DNA of 64,000 bases from assembly GCF_007994225.1 (NCBI RefSeq), contig NZ_VLLL01000013.1, forward strand, positions 57,776 through 121,775. The letters are read 5' to 3'. The notes under the pieces are model-generated. The model saw only the letters and a program-made list of their open reading frames with translations, searched no databases and was not told where the DNA came from. Below are positions 25,338 through 34,052 of the stretch, piece by piece. Source of the DNA: Stackebrandtia albiflava. GTDB taxonomy: Bacteria; Actinomycetota; Actinomycetes; Mycobacteriales; Micromonosporaceae. The position numbers and the translations under genes were made by a program. How positions within the stretch are numbered: the stretch's first letter is position 1; every line of letters begins with the position of its first letter.

Positions 25338-28300
25338 TTGCGTAACGACCGGATCAGGCTGCTTGCCGACCACTCTCAGAACTTCGGGTTCCTGTACGAC
25401 CATGAGCCGCTGCTCGTGCTCGACGGTGCGGCGGCCGAGTCGTACGTTTATAGCGATCCGGACGCCGCGATGGGTAAGACCCGCCGGTTCAGTGAGACCG
25501 CGGCGAAGCTGCTCTTGCAGCGGCTTCGAGTTCCGGTTAAGCCGAAGGCCAGCCAGGTCGAACGCATTCACCTGTTGAACAAGGCGGGCGTCCTTGGTCG
25601 CGACATCTACGACGCCTTCAACGTGGTCCGGAACGATGGCAATCAGGCGGTTCACACCCACTACGGCAACGTCCGTGCCGCACTTCGCTGCTTGAAACTG
25701 TGTTTTGAGATCGGCACGTTCATCGATCGGGCACTGCGTGCTGAGGACGACCAGACATATGCCTTCGTGCCGCCGGCCGAACCGGTCAGCGGCCCGCAGC
25801 CGACGGATGACGCGGACCGGCTGGCGCTGGCCGAACTCCGGGACGAGCTCGCCAGGTATGAAGACCGTCTGGCCGAGGTCTTGGAGACGTACGACCAGAA
25901 GACCAGCCAACTCGAAGCGGAGACCCGGGCGCTCCGGGAAGCCCAACACGCCCTGGAACAGGCGGAGCGTGACCGGGCGAGATTGATCGCTCTGGCTCAA
26001 GAGGCGGAGGAGCGCGCACAGGAACTGAGTGACTCGTTCGACGCGAAGCTGGCGGCGGCGAAGCAGCCGACGGTCGAGGAGCGAGACACCCTCATCCATC
26101 GTGGCCAGATCGCGTCTCGGCAGCCCCGCACCGAACGGGAGGTGCGCCGGGAGGTCGACGCGATGCTCCGGGCCGCCGGCTGGCAGGTGAAGGACGAAGA
26201 TGAAGTCAACATGTTCGCCGCAGACGGGGTCGCGGTTCGTGAGGTAAACACCGCCAGCGGCCCCGCCGACTACCTACTTTATGTGAACCGCAGGCTCGTC
26301 GGTGTGGTCGAGGCCAAGCGCGAGGGCACCACCCTCAGTTCAGCTGAACAACAGTCCGGTCGATACGCCAGCACGCTGAAGGCCTCTCAGCGGAGGCAGG
26401 CATGGCGGGACCCGCTCCCATTCCGCTACGAGACGACCGCGGTGGAGACCCGGTTCACCAACCGCCTCGACCCCAAGCCACGGGCACGCAACGTGTTCTC
26501 CTTCCCCCGGCCTGACACGATCGCCCGTTGGATGCGTGAGGCGGACAAGGCGGCGACGGATGAGCAGACCATGCGAGCTCGGCTGTACAAGGGGCTGCCC
26601 CCGCTGGTGCGTGAAGGTCTGCGTGATGCCCAGGTTCGCGCGGTAACCGGATTGGAGGCTTCGCTTCGGCAGAGCAAGCCGAGGGCGCTCATCCAGATGG
26701 CCACCGGCGCAGGCAAGACCTACGCCGCCATAACCGCGACTTATCGCCTATTGAAGTACGGTGGCGCCAAGCGGGTGCTGTTCCTCGTGGACCGCAACAC
26801 CTTGGGTGAACAGGCCGAAACGGAGTTCCACACCTACCAGACCCGTGACGACGGCCGGAAGTTCACCGAGTTGTACAACGTACAGCGGTTGACCGGGGCG
26901 GACATGCTCGAGTCGTCCAGCGTCGTCATCACCACCGTCCAACGGCTGTACTCGATGTTGAAGGGTAGGCAGCTCTCCCCGTTGGATGCGGTTGACGACG
27001 AGGAGTCCTACGAACGCGACAGTGCCGCCGAGGTCGGGTACAACGCCTCGGTGCCACCTGAGACCTTCGATGTGGTGATCATCGACGAATGCCACCGCTC
27101 GATCTACGGTCAGTGGCGGGCCGTCTTGGAGTACTTCGACGCCTTCCAGGTCGGGCTGACGGCGACGCCGGTTGCCCAGACCTTCGGATTCTTTCAACGG
27201 AACCTGGTCAGCGAGTACTCCTACGCCGAGTCGGTCGCTGACGGCGTCAACGTCGACTTCGAGGTGTACCGGATTCGCACCGAGATCGGTGAGAACGGCG
27301 CGCAGATTCCGCCGGGTGTGGTCGTGCCGATGCGCAACCGCACCACCCGGCGGCAACGATACGAACAACTTGACGACGCATTCGACTACACCTCCAGCCA
27401 GCTCGGCCGCAAGGTCGTGAGCAAGGGGCAGTTGCGCACCGTCATCGAGACGTTCCGCGAACGGTTGTTCACCGATATCTTCCCGCCGGTCGCGGGGCGG
27501 CCACCGAGGACGGTCGTTCCGAAGACCTTGATCTTCGCTGTGGATGACAACCATGCTGAGGAGATCGTCGGCATGGTCCGTGAGGTCTTTGACGAGAGCA
27601 ACGAGTTCTGTCAGAAGATCACCTATCGGCAGAAGGACGCGCAGAGCCTCATCAAGCAATTCCGCAACAGCCCGGAATTGCGGATCGCGGTGACGGTCAA
27701 CATGATCGCCACCGGCACCGACATCCGGCCGCTGGAGTGTGTGTTCTTCCTCAACGAGGTGAAGAGCTGGGCACTGTTCGAGCAGATGAAGGGTCGTGGC
27801 ACCCGTACGCTCGCCCCGGCCGAGCTGCAGAAGGTCACCCCGGACATCGATGTCAAGGACCACTTCGTGATCGTGGACGCCGTCGGCGTCACCGATTCGC
27901 CACGGGTCGATGCCAGGCCGATGGCCAAGCACACCGAGAAGCAGATCAGCTTGAAGGCCCTACTGCGGAAGGCGGGCACCTTGACGCTGAGCCTTGACGA
28001 GGCGACGACCCTTGCCAGCCGAATCAGCCGGCTCGACCGTCGACTCACCCCTGACGAGCGCACCGAGTTGGAGGACCTGGCGGGTCACAGTCTCGCGGAG
28101 GTCGTGACGAGCTTGAACCGTTGTGACGACGCCGAGGAGGTCGATCGCGCGCGGCTGGCGGGTGCCGATGGGGAGCAGGATCTGATCACGGAGGCGTCGC
28201 GGCCGTTGGCCAACCCGGAGTTCCGAAATCGGCTGCTGGAGATCCGGCAGTCCAAGGATGTCGTCTACGACGAGGTCAACTTCGACCGGTTGCTGGACGC

Positions 28301-28877
28301 CGGCGGTGTGGAGCGGGGTTCGGCGCCGGAGCAGATCGCGGATGGGTTCAGGGCGTATGTCGAGGAGAATCGGGATGAGATCGCCCTGCTTGAACTCACC
28401 TACCGGAAAGGTACCCAGGGCAAGGTGGTGCGGCAGCAGTTGAAGCACTTGGCCACTCGGATCGCCCGCCCACCGCATCGATGGACGCCGGACGTGATCT
28501 GGTCGGCGTACGAGCAGCTCGGCAAGGTCGCGGTGCGACCGGGTGTCCGGCACGGCCCGGCCGATCTGATCATGCTGATCCGCCATGAACTGGGCTTGAC
28601 GGACGGGCTGCCCGTGCCGCACGCCGAACTGATTGACGACAGGTTCGTCAACTGGCTTGCCCGGCAGGAACAGGCAGGCGTGACCTTCACCGAGGAACAG
28701 CGGTGGTGGCTGTCCCGTATCAAGGACGTCATCGCCCGGGATGCCGGTTTCGATGAGGGAACCCTGGACGAAGTACCCTTCTCCGAGCGCGGTGGCACCG
28801 ACGGATTCCTGCACGCCTTCGGTGACGATCGTGCCGAAGCCGTCATCATCGAGCTGAACAGGGGACTGGTCGCGTGA
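25338..28877 (+). CDS. hsdR: Type I restriction enzyme R subunit (HsdR) with DUF4145-like N-terminus
   Basis: This 1179-residue motor-nuclease subunit translocates DNA and cleaves unmodified DNA. The N-terminal ~120 residues form a DUF4145-like helical domain, followed by a coiled coil (about 160-250). The nuclease core is around residues 300-330, ending in GVVEAKRE. Helicase motif I is MATGAGKT (about 454-461) and motif II DECH (near 582). The start is TTG at 25338, the first initiator in an open frame; no ATG or GTG fits. The stop overlaps the hsdS GTG (GTGA at 28874-28877). It opens the operon hsdR-hsdS-hsdM. Confidence 0.95.
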   Translation: MRNDRIRLLADHSQNFGFLYDHEPLLVLDGAAAESYVYSDPDAAMGKTRRFSETAAKLLLQRLRVPVKPKASQVERIHLLNKAGVLGRDIYDAFNVVRNDGNQAVHTHYGNVRAALRCLKLCFEIGTFIDRALRAEDDQTYAFVPPAEPVSGPQPTDDADRLALAELRDELARYEDRLAEVLETYDQKTSQLEAETRALREAQHALEQAERDRARLIALAQEAEERAQELSDSFDAKLAAAKQPTVEERDTLIHRGQIASRQPRTEREVRREVDAMLRAAGWQVKDEDEVNMFAADGVAVREVNTASGPADYLLYVNRRLVGVVEAKREGTTLSSAEQQSGRYASTLKASQRRQAWRDPLPFRYETTAVETRFTNRLDPKPRARNVFSFPRPDTIARWMREADKAATDEQTMRARLYKGLPPLVREGLRDAQVRAVTGLEASLRQSKPRALIQMATGAGKTYAAITATYRLLKYGGAKRVLFLVDRNTLGEQAETEFHTYQTRDDGRKFTELYNVQRLTGADMLESSSVVITTVQRLYSMLKGRQLSPLDAVDDEESYERDSAAEVGYNASVPPETFDVVIIDECHRSIYGQWRAVLEYFDAFQVGLTATPVAQTFGFFQRNLVSEYSYAESVADGVNVDFEVYRIRTEIGENGAQIPPGVVVPMRNRTTRRQRYEQLDDAFDYTSSQLGRKVVSKGQLRTVIETFRERLFTDIFPPVAGRPPRTVVPKTLIFAVDDNHAEEIVGMVREVFDESNEFCQKITYRQKDAQSLIKQFRNSPELRIAVTVNMIATGTDIRPLECVFFLNEVKSWALFEQMKGRGTRTLAPAELQKVTPDIDVKDHFVIVDAVGVTDSPRVDARPMAKHTEKQISLKALLRKAGTLTLSLDEATTLASRISRLDRRLTPDERTELEDLAGHSLAEVVTSLNRCDDAEEVDRARLAGADGEQDLITEASRPLANPEFRNRLLEIRQSKDVVYDEVNFDRLLDAGGVERGSAPEQIADGFRAYVEENRDEIALLELTYRKGTQGKVVRQQLKHLATRIARPPHRWTPDVIWSAYEQLGKVAVRPGVRHGPADLIMLIRHELGLTDGLPVPHAELIDDRFVNWLARQEQAGVTFTEEQRWWLSRIKDVIARDAGFDEGTLDEVPFSERGGTDGFLHAFGDDRAEAVIIELNRGLVA

Positions 28878-30205
28878 CCGAGCTGCCACCGGGATGGGCA
28901 CGAACGACACTGGGGGAGTTGGGAGCTTACATCAACGGAAGGGGGTTTAAGCGCTCAGAATGGTCACGCCAAGGAAGGCCAATCATCCGCATACAGAACT
29001 TGACGCGGACGAATTCTCAGTTCAATCATTTTGATGGTGAAATCGAGAGTCGTTACATTGTCAGCACTGGGGCGCTGCTGGTTTCCTGGGCTGCGACTTT
29101 GGACGCCTTTATCTGGCGTGGGCCGGAGGCAGTGCTGAACCAGCATATTTTCAAGGTCGATTCCAAAATTGACGAACGGTTTCACTACCACTTGATTAAA
29201 TATTTGTTGACTAAGTTGGCCGAAACGGCCCACGGCTCCGGAATGGTGCATGTGACCCGAAGTAGGTTTGAATCGGTTGATGTCGCGCTTCCGCCATTGG
29301 CTGAACAGCGGCGGATAGTCGAGGTTCTGGAGGACCATCTCTCGCGGCTCGATGCAGCAGTGTACGGCCTCGATAAGGGGGTCAAGCGGGTTGAGAAGCT
29401 CCGCAAACGAATCATCGTATCGGCTATTCCAGTTGAGTTGCCCTCTGGCTGGCGAATGATTACTACTGGTGAAGCCGGGAAGGTGGAGCTGGGGCGAGCA
29501 AGGCACCCGGACTGGCATACCGGCTCGCACATGAAGAAGTACTTGCGTGTGGCGAACGTATTCGAGGACCGGATTGATGAGACCGATCTCATGCAGATGA
29601 ACTTCCCGCCGGAGGTTTTTGAGAAGTATCGGTTGCTGCCCGGGGATGTGCTGTTGAATGAGGGGCAGAGCCCGGAATATCTTGGCCGTCCTGCAATGTA
29701 TCGAGGATCCCCGCGTGAAGTGGCATTCACGAACAGTTTGATTCGATTCCAAGCCGGACCTGACGTCTTGCCGGAGTGGGCGCTATTGGTTTTTCGGCGC
29801 CATATGCACGCCGGTCGGTTTCTGCGGGAAGTCCGAATCACGACCAACATCGCTCACCTTTCGGCTACCCGCCTGAAGTCGGTAGAGTTTCCTGTGCCGC
29901 CAATCGAAGAACAGCGCAGGATCACCGCTGAGGTGGCAACGCGATTGTATGAGGTCGAACATTTCAGGGCTGCGCTTGACATGGCTCGCCGACGGTCGGA
30001 TTGCCTTCGCCGCTCACTTCTCACCGAGGCCTTCGCCGGGCGGCTCGTGCCGCAGGACCCGAATGATGAACCGGCGTCGGTGTTGTTGGATCGTATTAAA
30101 GCTGAGCGTGCCGCCACAACGAAACCACCTCGTGCACCAAGGAAACCGAAGCGTCCGGCATCCGACTACACCGTTGGTGTTCCCGAGAAGGAGACCCTGT
30201 TTTGA
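28874..30205 (+). CDS. hsdS: Type I restriction specificity subunit (HsdS)
   Basis: This 443-residue subunit determines the bipartite DNA target. The two target recognition domains are about residues 1-140 (LPPGWARTTLGELGAYINGRG) and 190-335 (LPSGWRMITTGEAGKVELGR). Each is followed by a conserved helical spacer (PPLAEQRRIVEVLEDHLSRL and VPPIEEQRRITAEV). The C-terminus has the usual SLLTEAFAGRLVPQDPNDEPA. The DNA, especially in the recognition domains, is visibly less GC-rich than its neighbours, as expected for frequently exchanged specificity modules. It overlaps hsdR at its start and hsdM at its end by 4 bases each. Confidence 0.95.
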   Translation: MTELPPGWARTTLGELGAYINGRGFKRSEWSRQGRPIIRIQNLTRTNSQFNHFDGEIESRYIVSTGALLVSWAATLDAFIWRGPEAVLNQHIFKVDSKIDERFHYHLIKYLLTKLAETAHGSGMVHVTRSRFESVDVALPPLAEQRRIVEVLEDHLSRLDAAVYGLDKGVKRVEKLRKRIIVSAIPVELPSGWRMITTGEAGKVELGRARHPDWHTGSHMKKYLRVANVFEDRIDETDLMQMNFPPEVFEKYRLLPGDVLLNEGQSPEYLGRPAMYRGSPREVAFTNSLIRFQAGPDVLPEWALLVFRRHMHAGRFLREVRITTNIAHLSATRLKSVEFPVPPIEEQRRITAEVATRLYEVEHFRAALDMARRRSDCLRRSLLTEAFAGRLVPQDPNDEPASVLLDRIKAERAATTKPPRAPRKPKRPASDYTVGVPEKETLF

Positions 30206-31713
30206 GCAGCGACACCCGCAGCCTGGTCGCGAAGCTGTGGAACTACTGCGATGTGCTGCGTGACGACGGTGTGTCTACGATCGACTATGTCGAGCAGTTG
30301 ACGTACCTGTTGTTCCTGAAGATGGCGCACGAGCGGGCCGAGCGAGTAATCAATGCGGACGAGTCGCTGAGGCCGGTTGCCGACCGTTGGCAGCAGTTGT
30401 TGGACGCGGACGCTCAGGAGTTGGAGAACGTCTACCGTGACACCCTGGCCGAGCTCGGGCGTGAGCCAGGTACGATCGGGGTCATCTTCCGCAAGGCCCA
30501 GAACAAGATTCAGGATCCGGCGAAACTCAAGCGGCTGATCGTCGACCTGATCGGTAAACAGAGCTGGTCTCGGCAGGGCACCGATGTCAAGGGCGACGCC
30601 TATGAGGAGTTGTTGGCCAAGAGCGCCGAGGACATCAAATCCGGTGCGGGCCAGTACTTCACGCCACGGTCGTTGATCGCGGCCATCGTCGATTGTGTGC
30701 GGCCGGGCCCGGATGACACAATCGCCGACCCTGCTTGCGGTACTGGCGGCTTTCTGCTTGAGGCACACGAGTACATCGCGAGGCATCACGACGATCTGAC
30801 CGCCGATCAGCGGGAGCATTTGAACACGACGGCGATTCACGGCACCGAGTTGGTCGACGGCACCGCCCGGTTGGCGGCGATGAACATGCTGGTGCACGGC
30901 ATCGGTAAACCCAACGGCGCCACACTGATCGACGTCAAGGACGCGCTCGCAGAGCCACCGACTCGTTACGCCTCCATCGTGCTGGCGAATCCGCCGTTCG
31001 GTAAGAAGTCCTCCATTACCGTGATCGGCGAGGACGGCAAAGCCGATCGGGAATCGATCTCCTACAACCGCAACGACTTCTGGACCACCACTACCAACAA
31101 ACAGCTGAACTTCGTCCAGCACATCGCATCGATGTTGGACATACAAGGCCGGGCGGCCGTGGTCGTGCCCGACAACGTGCTGTTCGAGGGCGGCGCCGGC
31201 GAGAAGGTCCGGCGGCAACTGCTCAGCCAGTTCGACGTCCATACCCTGCTGCGGTTGCCGACCGGGATCTTCTACGCCGGCGGCGTCAAAGCCAACGTGT
31301 TGTTCTTCGACAAGCGGCAGGCCCGGCCGGGCAAGCCGTGGACCGAGACGCTCTGGGTCTACGACTTCCGGGTCGGACAGCACTTCACCTTGAAACAGAA
31401 CCCGTTGCGGCGTGAACACCTGCAGGACTTCGTCGACTGCTTTCGGGCCGATGATCGGTCCAAGCGGGTCGAGTCGGATCGGTTCAAGCCGTTCGGTTAC
31501 GACGAGCTCGTTGCCCGTGACAAGGCCAACCTCGACATCACCTGGCTGAAGGACCCGTCACTCGACGACGCCGACAGCCTGTTGCCGCCCGAAGTGATCG
31601 CCCAGGAGATCGTGGAAGACCTGGAAGCGGCGATCAGCGAGTTCGCCGCCATCGCCCAGGCCCTGCAGAAGGCCAAAGCGGATCGCGGCGAGATGTCGCC
31701 CGCTGAGGAATGA
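30202..31713 (+). CDS. hsdM: Type I restriction modification methyltransferase subunit (HsdM)
   Basis: This 503-residue adenine-N6 methyltransferase protects host DNA and forms the HsdM2S core. The N-terminal HsdM_N helical domain covers about 1-140. The SAM motif DPACGTGGFLLEAHEY starts near residue 175, and catalytic motif NPPF lies near residue 263 in VLANPPFGKKS. The start is TTG at 30202, overlapping the hsdS stop (TTGA). The order R-S-M differs from the common R-M-S arrangement. A very strong terminator follows the stop codon. Confidence 0.95.
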   Translation: MSSDTRSLVAKLWNYCDVLRDDGVSTIDYVEQLTYLLFLKMAHERAERVINADESLRPVADRWQQLLDADAQELENVYRDTLAELGREPGTIGVIFRKAQNKIQDPAKLKRLIVDLIGKQSWSRQGTDVKGDAYEELLAKSAEDIKSGAGQYFTPRSLIAAIVDCVRPGPDDTIADPACGTGGFLLEAHEYIARHHDDLTADQREHLNTTAIHGTELVDGTARLAAMNMLVHGIGKPNGATLIDVKDALAEPPTRYASIVLANPPFGKKSSITVIGEDGKADRESISYNRNDFWTTTTNKQLNFVQHIASMLDIQGRAAVVVPDNVLFEGGAGEKVRRQLLSQFDVHTLLRLPTGIFYAGGVKANVLFFDKRQARPGKPWTETLWVYDFRVGQHFTLKQNPLRREHLQDFVDCFRADDRSKRVESDRFKPFGYDELVARDKANLDITWLKDPSLDDADSLLPPEVIAQEIVEDLEAAISEFAAIAQALQKAKADRGEMSPAEE

Positions 31714-31722
31714 AGCCTTTGC

Positions 31723-31773
31723 GGCTTGGGTGGTTGGCGGCCCGGTGGAGCTGGGCCGCCAACCACCCAAGCC
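31723..31773. terminator. Strong bidirectional terminator after hsdM
   Basis: A perfect 21-bp stem (31723-31743 with 31753-31773; the outer bases are GGCTTGGGTGG) closes a 9-base loop. It starts 10 bases after the hsdM stop and ends just before the stop of the convergent gene, so it can serve both transcripts. Confidence 0.85.
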
Positions 31774-31775
31774 CG

Positions 31776-32090
31776 TCAGTCCGTCGGTGGGTCGATCCAG
31801 ATGATCTGTAGGCCGTCGGTGGGTGCGCGGGGGAAGTACTTGAAGACGGCTTCGGGGTCGGTGACGGACCAGCGGCGGTCGTCGCGGGCGGAGTCCACGA
31901 TCACCTCACCGTCGCCGTAGTCCAAGCCCCACGCCAGGACCGTGGAGTCCCGTTTCGCCGGATCGTGCCCCACCACCGAGAACCGTGCCGGCGCCGCCCG
32001 CCGCACCATCCGCTCCACCTCCACATCCCACGCAGAACTCCGGAAAGCTGGGATTTGGTTGGGTATCGGCATCCGCTCAAACTCAGACAT
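31776..32090 (-). CDS. Small hypothetical protein
   Basis: This is a 104-residue soluble protein. It contains ARFSVVGHDPAKRDSTVLAWGLDYGDGEVIVD and ends LQIIWIDPPTD; no catalytic motif is recognised. The ATG at 32090 is preceded by GAGGGGGAG. It shares an intergenic region with the divergent XRE regulator, which carries an inverted repeat. Small proteins of this kind accompany XRE/DUF397 pairs in actinomycetes, but the function is unknown. Confidence 0.7.
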   Translation of the reverse strand: MSEFERMPIPNQIPAFRSSAWDVEVERMVRRAAPARFSVVGHDPAKRDSTVLAWGLDYGDGEVIVDSARDDRRWSVTDPEAVFKYFPRAPTDGLQIIWIDPPTD

Positions 32091-32159
32091 GGCTCCCCCT
32101 CTTGAGTGTAAAGGCGTGATAACGAGCATAGGCTAGATGTCTAATGAGCGCGCTAAGCA

Positions 32160-32181
32160 CACTGTCGTGTTGGCGACAGTG
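32160..32181. promoter_or_regulatory. Inverted repeat upstream of the XRE gene
   Basis: CACTGTCG and CGACAGTG form 8-bp perfect arms around a 6-base spacer, between the divergent hypothetical gene and the XRE gene. The CGACAGTGG half site occurs again at 33314-33322, upstream of the gene starting at 33369. It is a candidate XRE operator. Confidence 0.4.
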
Positions 32182-32242
32182 GTCCACTCCGATCGGCGCG
32201 TTGCGCGTGGTGAAGGATGTACTTTCGAAGGGAGGCCTTGGT

Positions 32243-33094
32243 ATGGCGATACGTCGTGATCCTGCCGCGCAACGATGGTTGTTCGGACGTGAACTCGCTC
32301 GGCTCAGGGAGCGAACCGGTAGGACGCTTGCAGATATCGCCAACTCCGCTGGCTTGACCCGCGCCAAGGTCGGCCATTGGGAGACGGGAAAGCATGCTCC
32401 TTCCTCCACGGACCTTCAGCGCGTCCTCGACGTGTTGAAAGTGACCGAAGCGGAACGGGGCTTGCTGGAAAGCCTTCTGCTCAATGCACAGGGCCAGCCT
32501 TGGTGGGCGGAGTGGAGCGCAGTGGTCACGGATTGGCTGGCGCTCTACCTCGGGCTTGAAGGCATGGCACAGTCGGTCTTCGCCTACGAGCCGGTACTTG
32601 TTCCAGGCATGCTGCAGACCGCTGCCTATGCCAATGAACTGACGTCACAAGCACTTCTCGTGCGTAGTGACGACGTAGAACCCTTCGTTGAACTCAGGAT
32701 GGCGCGAGCTGCTCGACTCACCCAAGAACCACTTCTTGACTACCATGTCGTGATCGAGGAGGCGGCCTTCCATCGGCGTGCTCAACGTTCAAGCACGATG
32801 ATTGAACAGTGCGATCACTTGCTGGAACTCAGCCAGCAAACCAATATCCACCTGCAGGTCCTGCGGTCCGACCGTAGATTGCATCCGGCGACGTCGATGG
32901 GACAGTATGCGATTCTGGATTTTGCGGGTTCGTTTGGAGTCGCATACCGCGAGCTGTATGACGAAGCCGTCTTTATTCACGATGAGACGAAGATTCGATC
33001 GTACAAGCTTGCGGCCAGTCATACCGCGGCCGAAGCGCTTACCGCTGAAGAGACCAGGGAGTTCATCGCTCGCTTGAGGAAGGATTTGAAGTGA
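32243..33094 (+). CDS. XRE-family regulator with DUF5753 domain
   Basis: This is a 283-residue regulator. The N-terminal helix-turn-helix (LARLRERTGRTLADIANSAGLTRAKVGHWETGKHAP) is at about residues 17-52. The remaining ~200 residues match the DUF5753 domain of actinomycete regulators (WLALYLGLEGMAQSVFAYEPVLVPGMLQT, LYDEAVFIHDE). The ATG at 32243 follows GGGAGG. The stop overlaps the next start (GTGA at 33091-33094). XRE-DUF397 pairs are abundant in actinomycetes and some control development or toxin-antitoxin-like switches. The inverted repeats around it are likely binding sites. Confidence 0.93.
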   Translation: MAIRRDPAAQRWLFGRELARLRERTGRTLADIANSAGLTRAKVGHWETGKHAPSSTDLQRVLDVLKVTEAERGLLESLLLNAQGQPWWAEWSAVVTDWLALYLGLEGMAQSVFAYEPVLVPGMLQTAAYANELTSQALLVRSDDVEPFVELRMARAARLTQEPLLDYHVVIEEAAFHRRAQRSSTMIEQCDHLLELSQQTNIHLQVLRSDRRLHPATSMGQYAILDFAGSFGVAYRELYDEAVFIHDETKIRSYKLAASHTAAEALTAEETREFIARLRKDLK

Positions 33095-33288
33095 GATTCC
33101 ACGTGTCGCCCCACCACCCGGATGTTGCCTGGCGCAAGAGCAGCTACACCGCCGAAAACGGAACATGTGTCGAGGTTGCCGCGTACTCCACCCAGATCGC
33201 CGCCCGTGACAGCAAGTTTCCGGCCGGTGGCATGCTCGTCATGGATCGCACCGACTGGCAGGGTCTCCTGGCTTCGCTCCGAGCCTGA
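33091..33288 (+). CDS. DUF397 domain small protein
   Basis: This is a 65-residue DUF397 protein. The core WRKSSYTAENGTCVEVAAY followed by AARDSKFPAGGMLVM is diagnostic. The start is GTG at 33091, overlapping the XRE stop by 4 bases. DUF397 proteins are usually the partner of the preceding XRE regulator and antagonise or modulate it. Confidence 0.93.
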   Translation: MRFHVSPHHPDVAWRKSSYTAENGTCVEVAAYSTQIAARDSKFPAGGMLVMDRTDWQGLLASLRA

Positions 33289-33368
33289 GAGACTGTTGCG
33301 ATCTCGCGTAATCGACAGTGGTGGCTACGGTGTGGTGCCTACCCCCTACGCGAGGAGACCACTATCTG

Positions 33369-33794
33369 ATGGCCTCACTGGACGAGCTCATTGACCACGC
33401 GCAGGGCAACCTGTCCCAGATCGACGAGGTCGCCGGCTCGATCGATGCCACGAAGGCGATGGCGGACGAGTTGTCGAGCCTGTTCGCCGCATTGACGGTT
33501 CACGGGCTGGCCGAAGGATCGCAGCGGTTGAAGGCGATGGCGGAACAGGCCCAGCAGCAGCTAGCGGCAGCAAAGCTAACGCTGGAGGAACTCATTACCG
33601 CCGCTGAGGGGCTGAAGACTTTAACGTCCGGGTCTGGACCTTCGGGACCCTCCGCGACGGTCGCGATGGTGGGTGCGCCCTTGACGGCGCCCGGCGAAGC
33701 GCCGAAGGACTATCGCGCGGAACTCGCCGGTTCGGACGACGATGACAAGTCCCGGAACCGATTCGCCAGAGGTGCTCGCGCGGCCATCAGGTAG
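33369..33794 (+). CDS. Coiled-coil hypothetical protein ending at an in-frame amber codon
   Basis: This is a 141-residue product. Residues 1-85 are helical and coiled-coil-like (LSQIDEVAGSIDATKAMADEL, RLKAMAEQAQQQLAAAKLTL), resembling the N-terminal helical module of secreted WXG/LXG-like proteins, though no WXG is seen. A Gly/Ser/Pro linker and basic tail follow. It stops at TAG 33792-33794, and the same frame continues open to 34052 with protein-like sequence. The natural product may therefore be a ~227-residue protein, with CAG or similar mutated to TAG. The start ATG lies 80 bases after the DUF397 gene. Confidence 0.6.
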   Translation: MASLDELIDHAQGNLSQIDEVAGSIDATKAMADELSSLFAALTVHGLAEGSQRLKAMAEQAQQQLAAAKLTLEELITAAEGLKTLTSGSGPSGPSATVAMVGAPLTAPGEAPKDYRAELAGSDDDDKSRNRFARGARAAIR

Positions 33795-34052
33795 GCCGGC
33801 GACCTCAAGAAGCAGGCAGAGACCACCACCAAGGCGCATTCCGGCATGGGCGACGCCTATCGGCCTCCGCCTGGCGGCACCTACGAGACCGTCGGTGTGC
33901 CGCCACCGATAACGTCGTCCTTCAAGGGCGCGGCTTCAGGCAAGGCCGGTGCCAATGACGAAGTCGGTACGACCGTCATCGTGACCACGCTCGTGGTCGA
34001 GTGGGGCTCGCGGATGTTCAACAACCGGAAGGCACGGAGAGATGGCAAGTGA
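33795..34052 (+). pseudogene. In-frame continuation after the amber codon
   Basis: The 85 codons after the TAG read AGDLKKQAETTTKAHSGMGD, then YRPPPGGTYETVGVPPPITS, then a hydrophobic stretch TTVIVTTLVVEWGSR and a basic end. They are in frame with the preceding ORF. An internal ATG at 33846 could start a separate 68-residue protein, but no good ribosome binding site precedes it. The end overlaps the next gene start (34042). I read it as the 3' half of one gene split by a nonsense mutation. Confidence 0.5.

Noticed and set aside
33846..34052. Independent 68-residue gene starting at ATG 33846
   Set aside because: It is in frame with the preceding coiled-coil ORF with only a TAG between them, and its ATG lacks a convincing ribosome binding site; a split gene is simpler.
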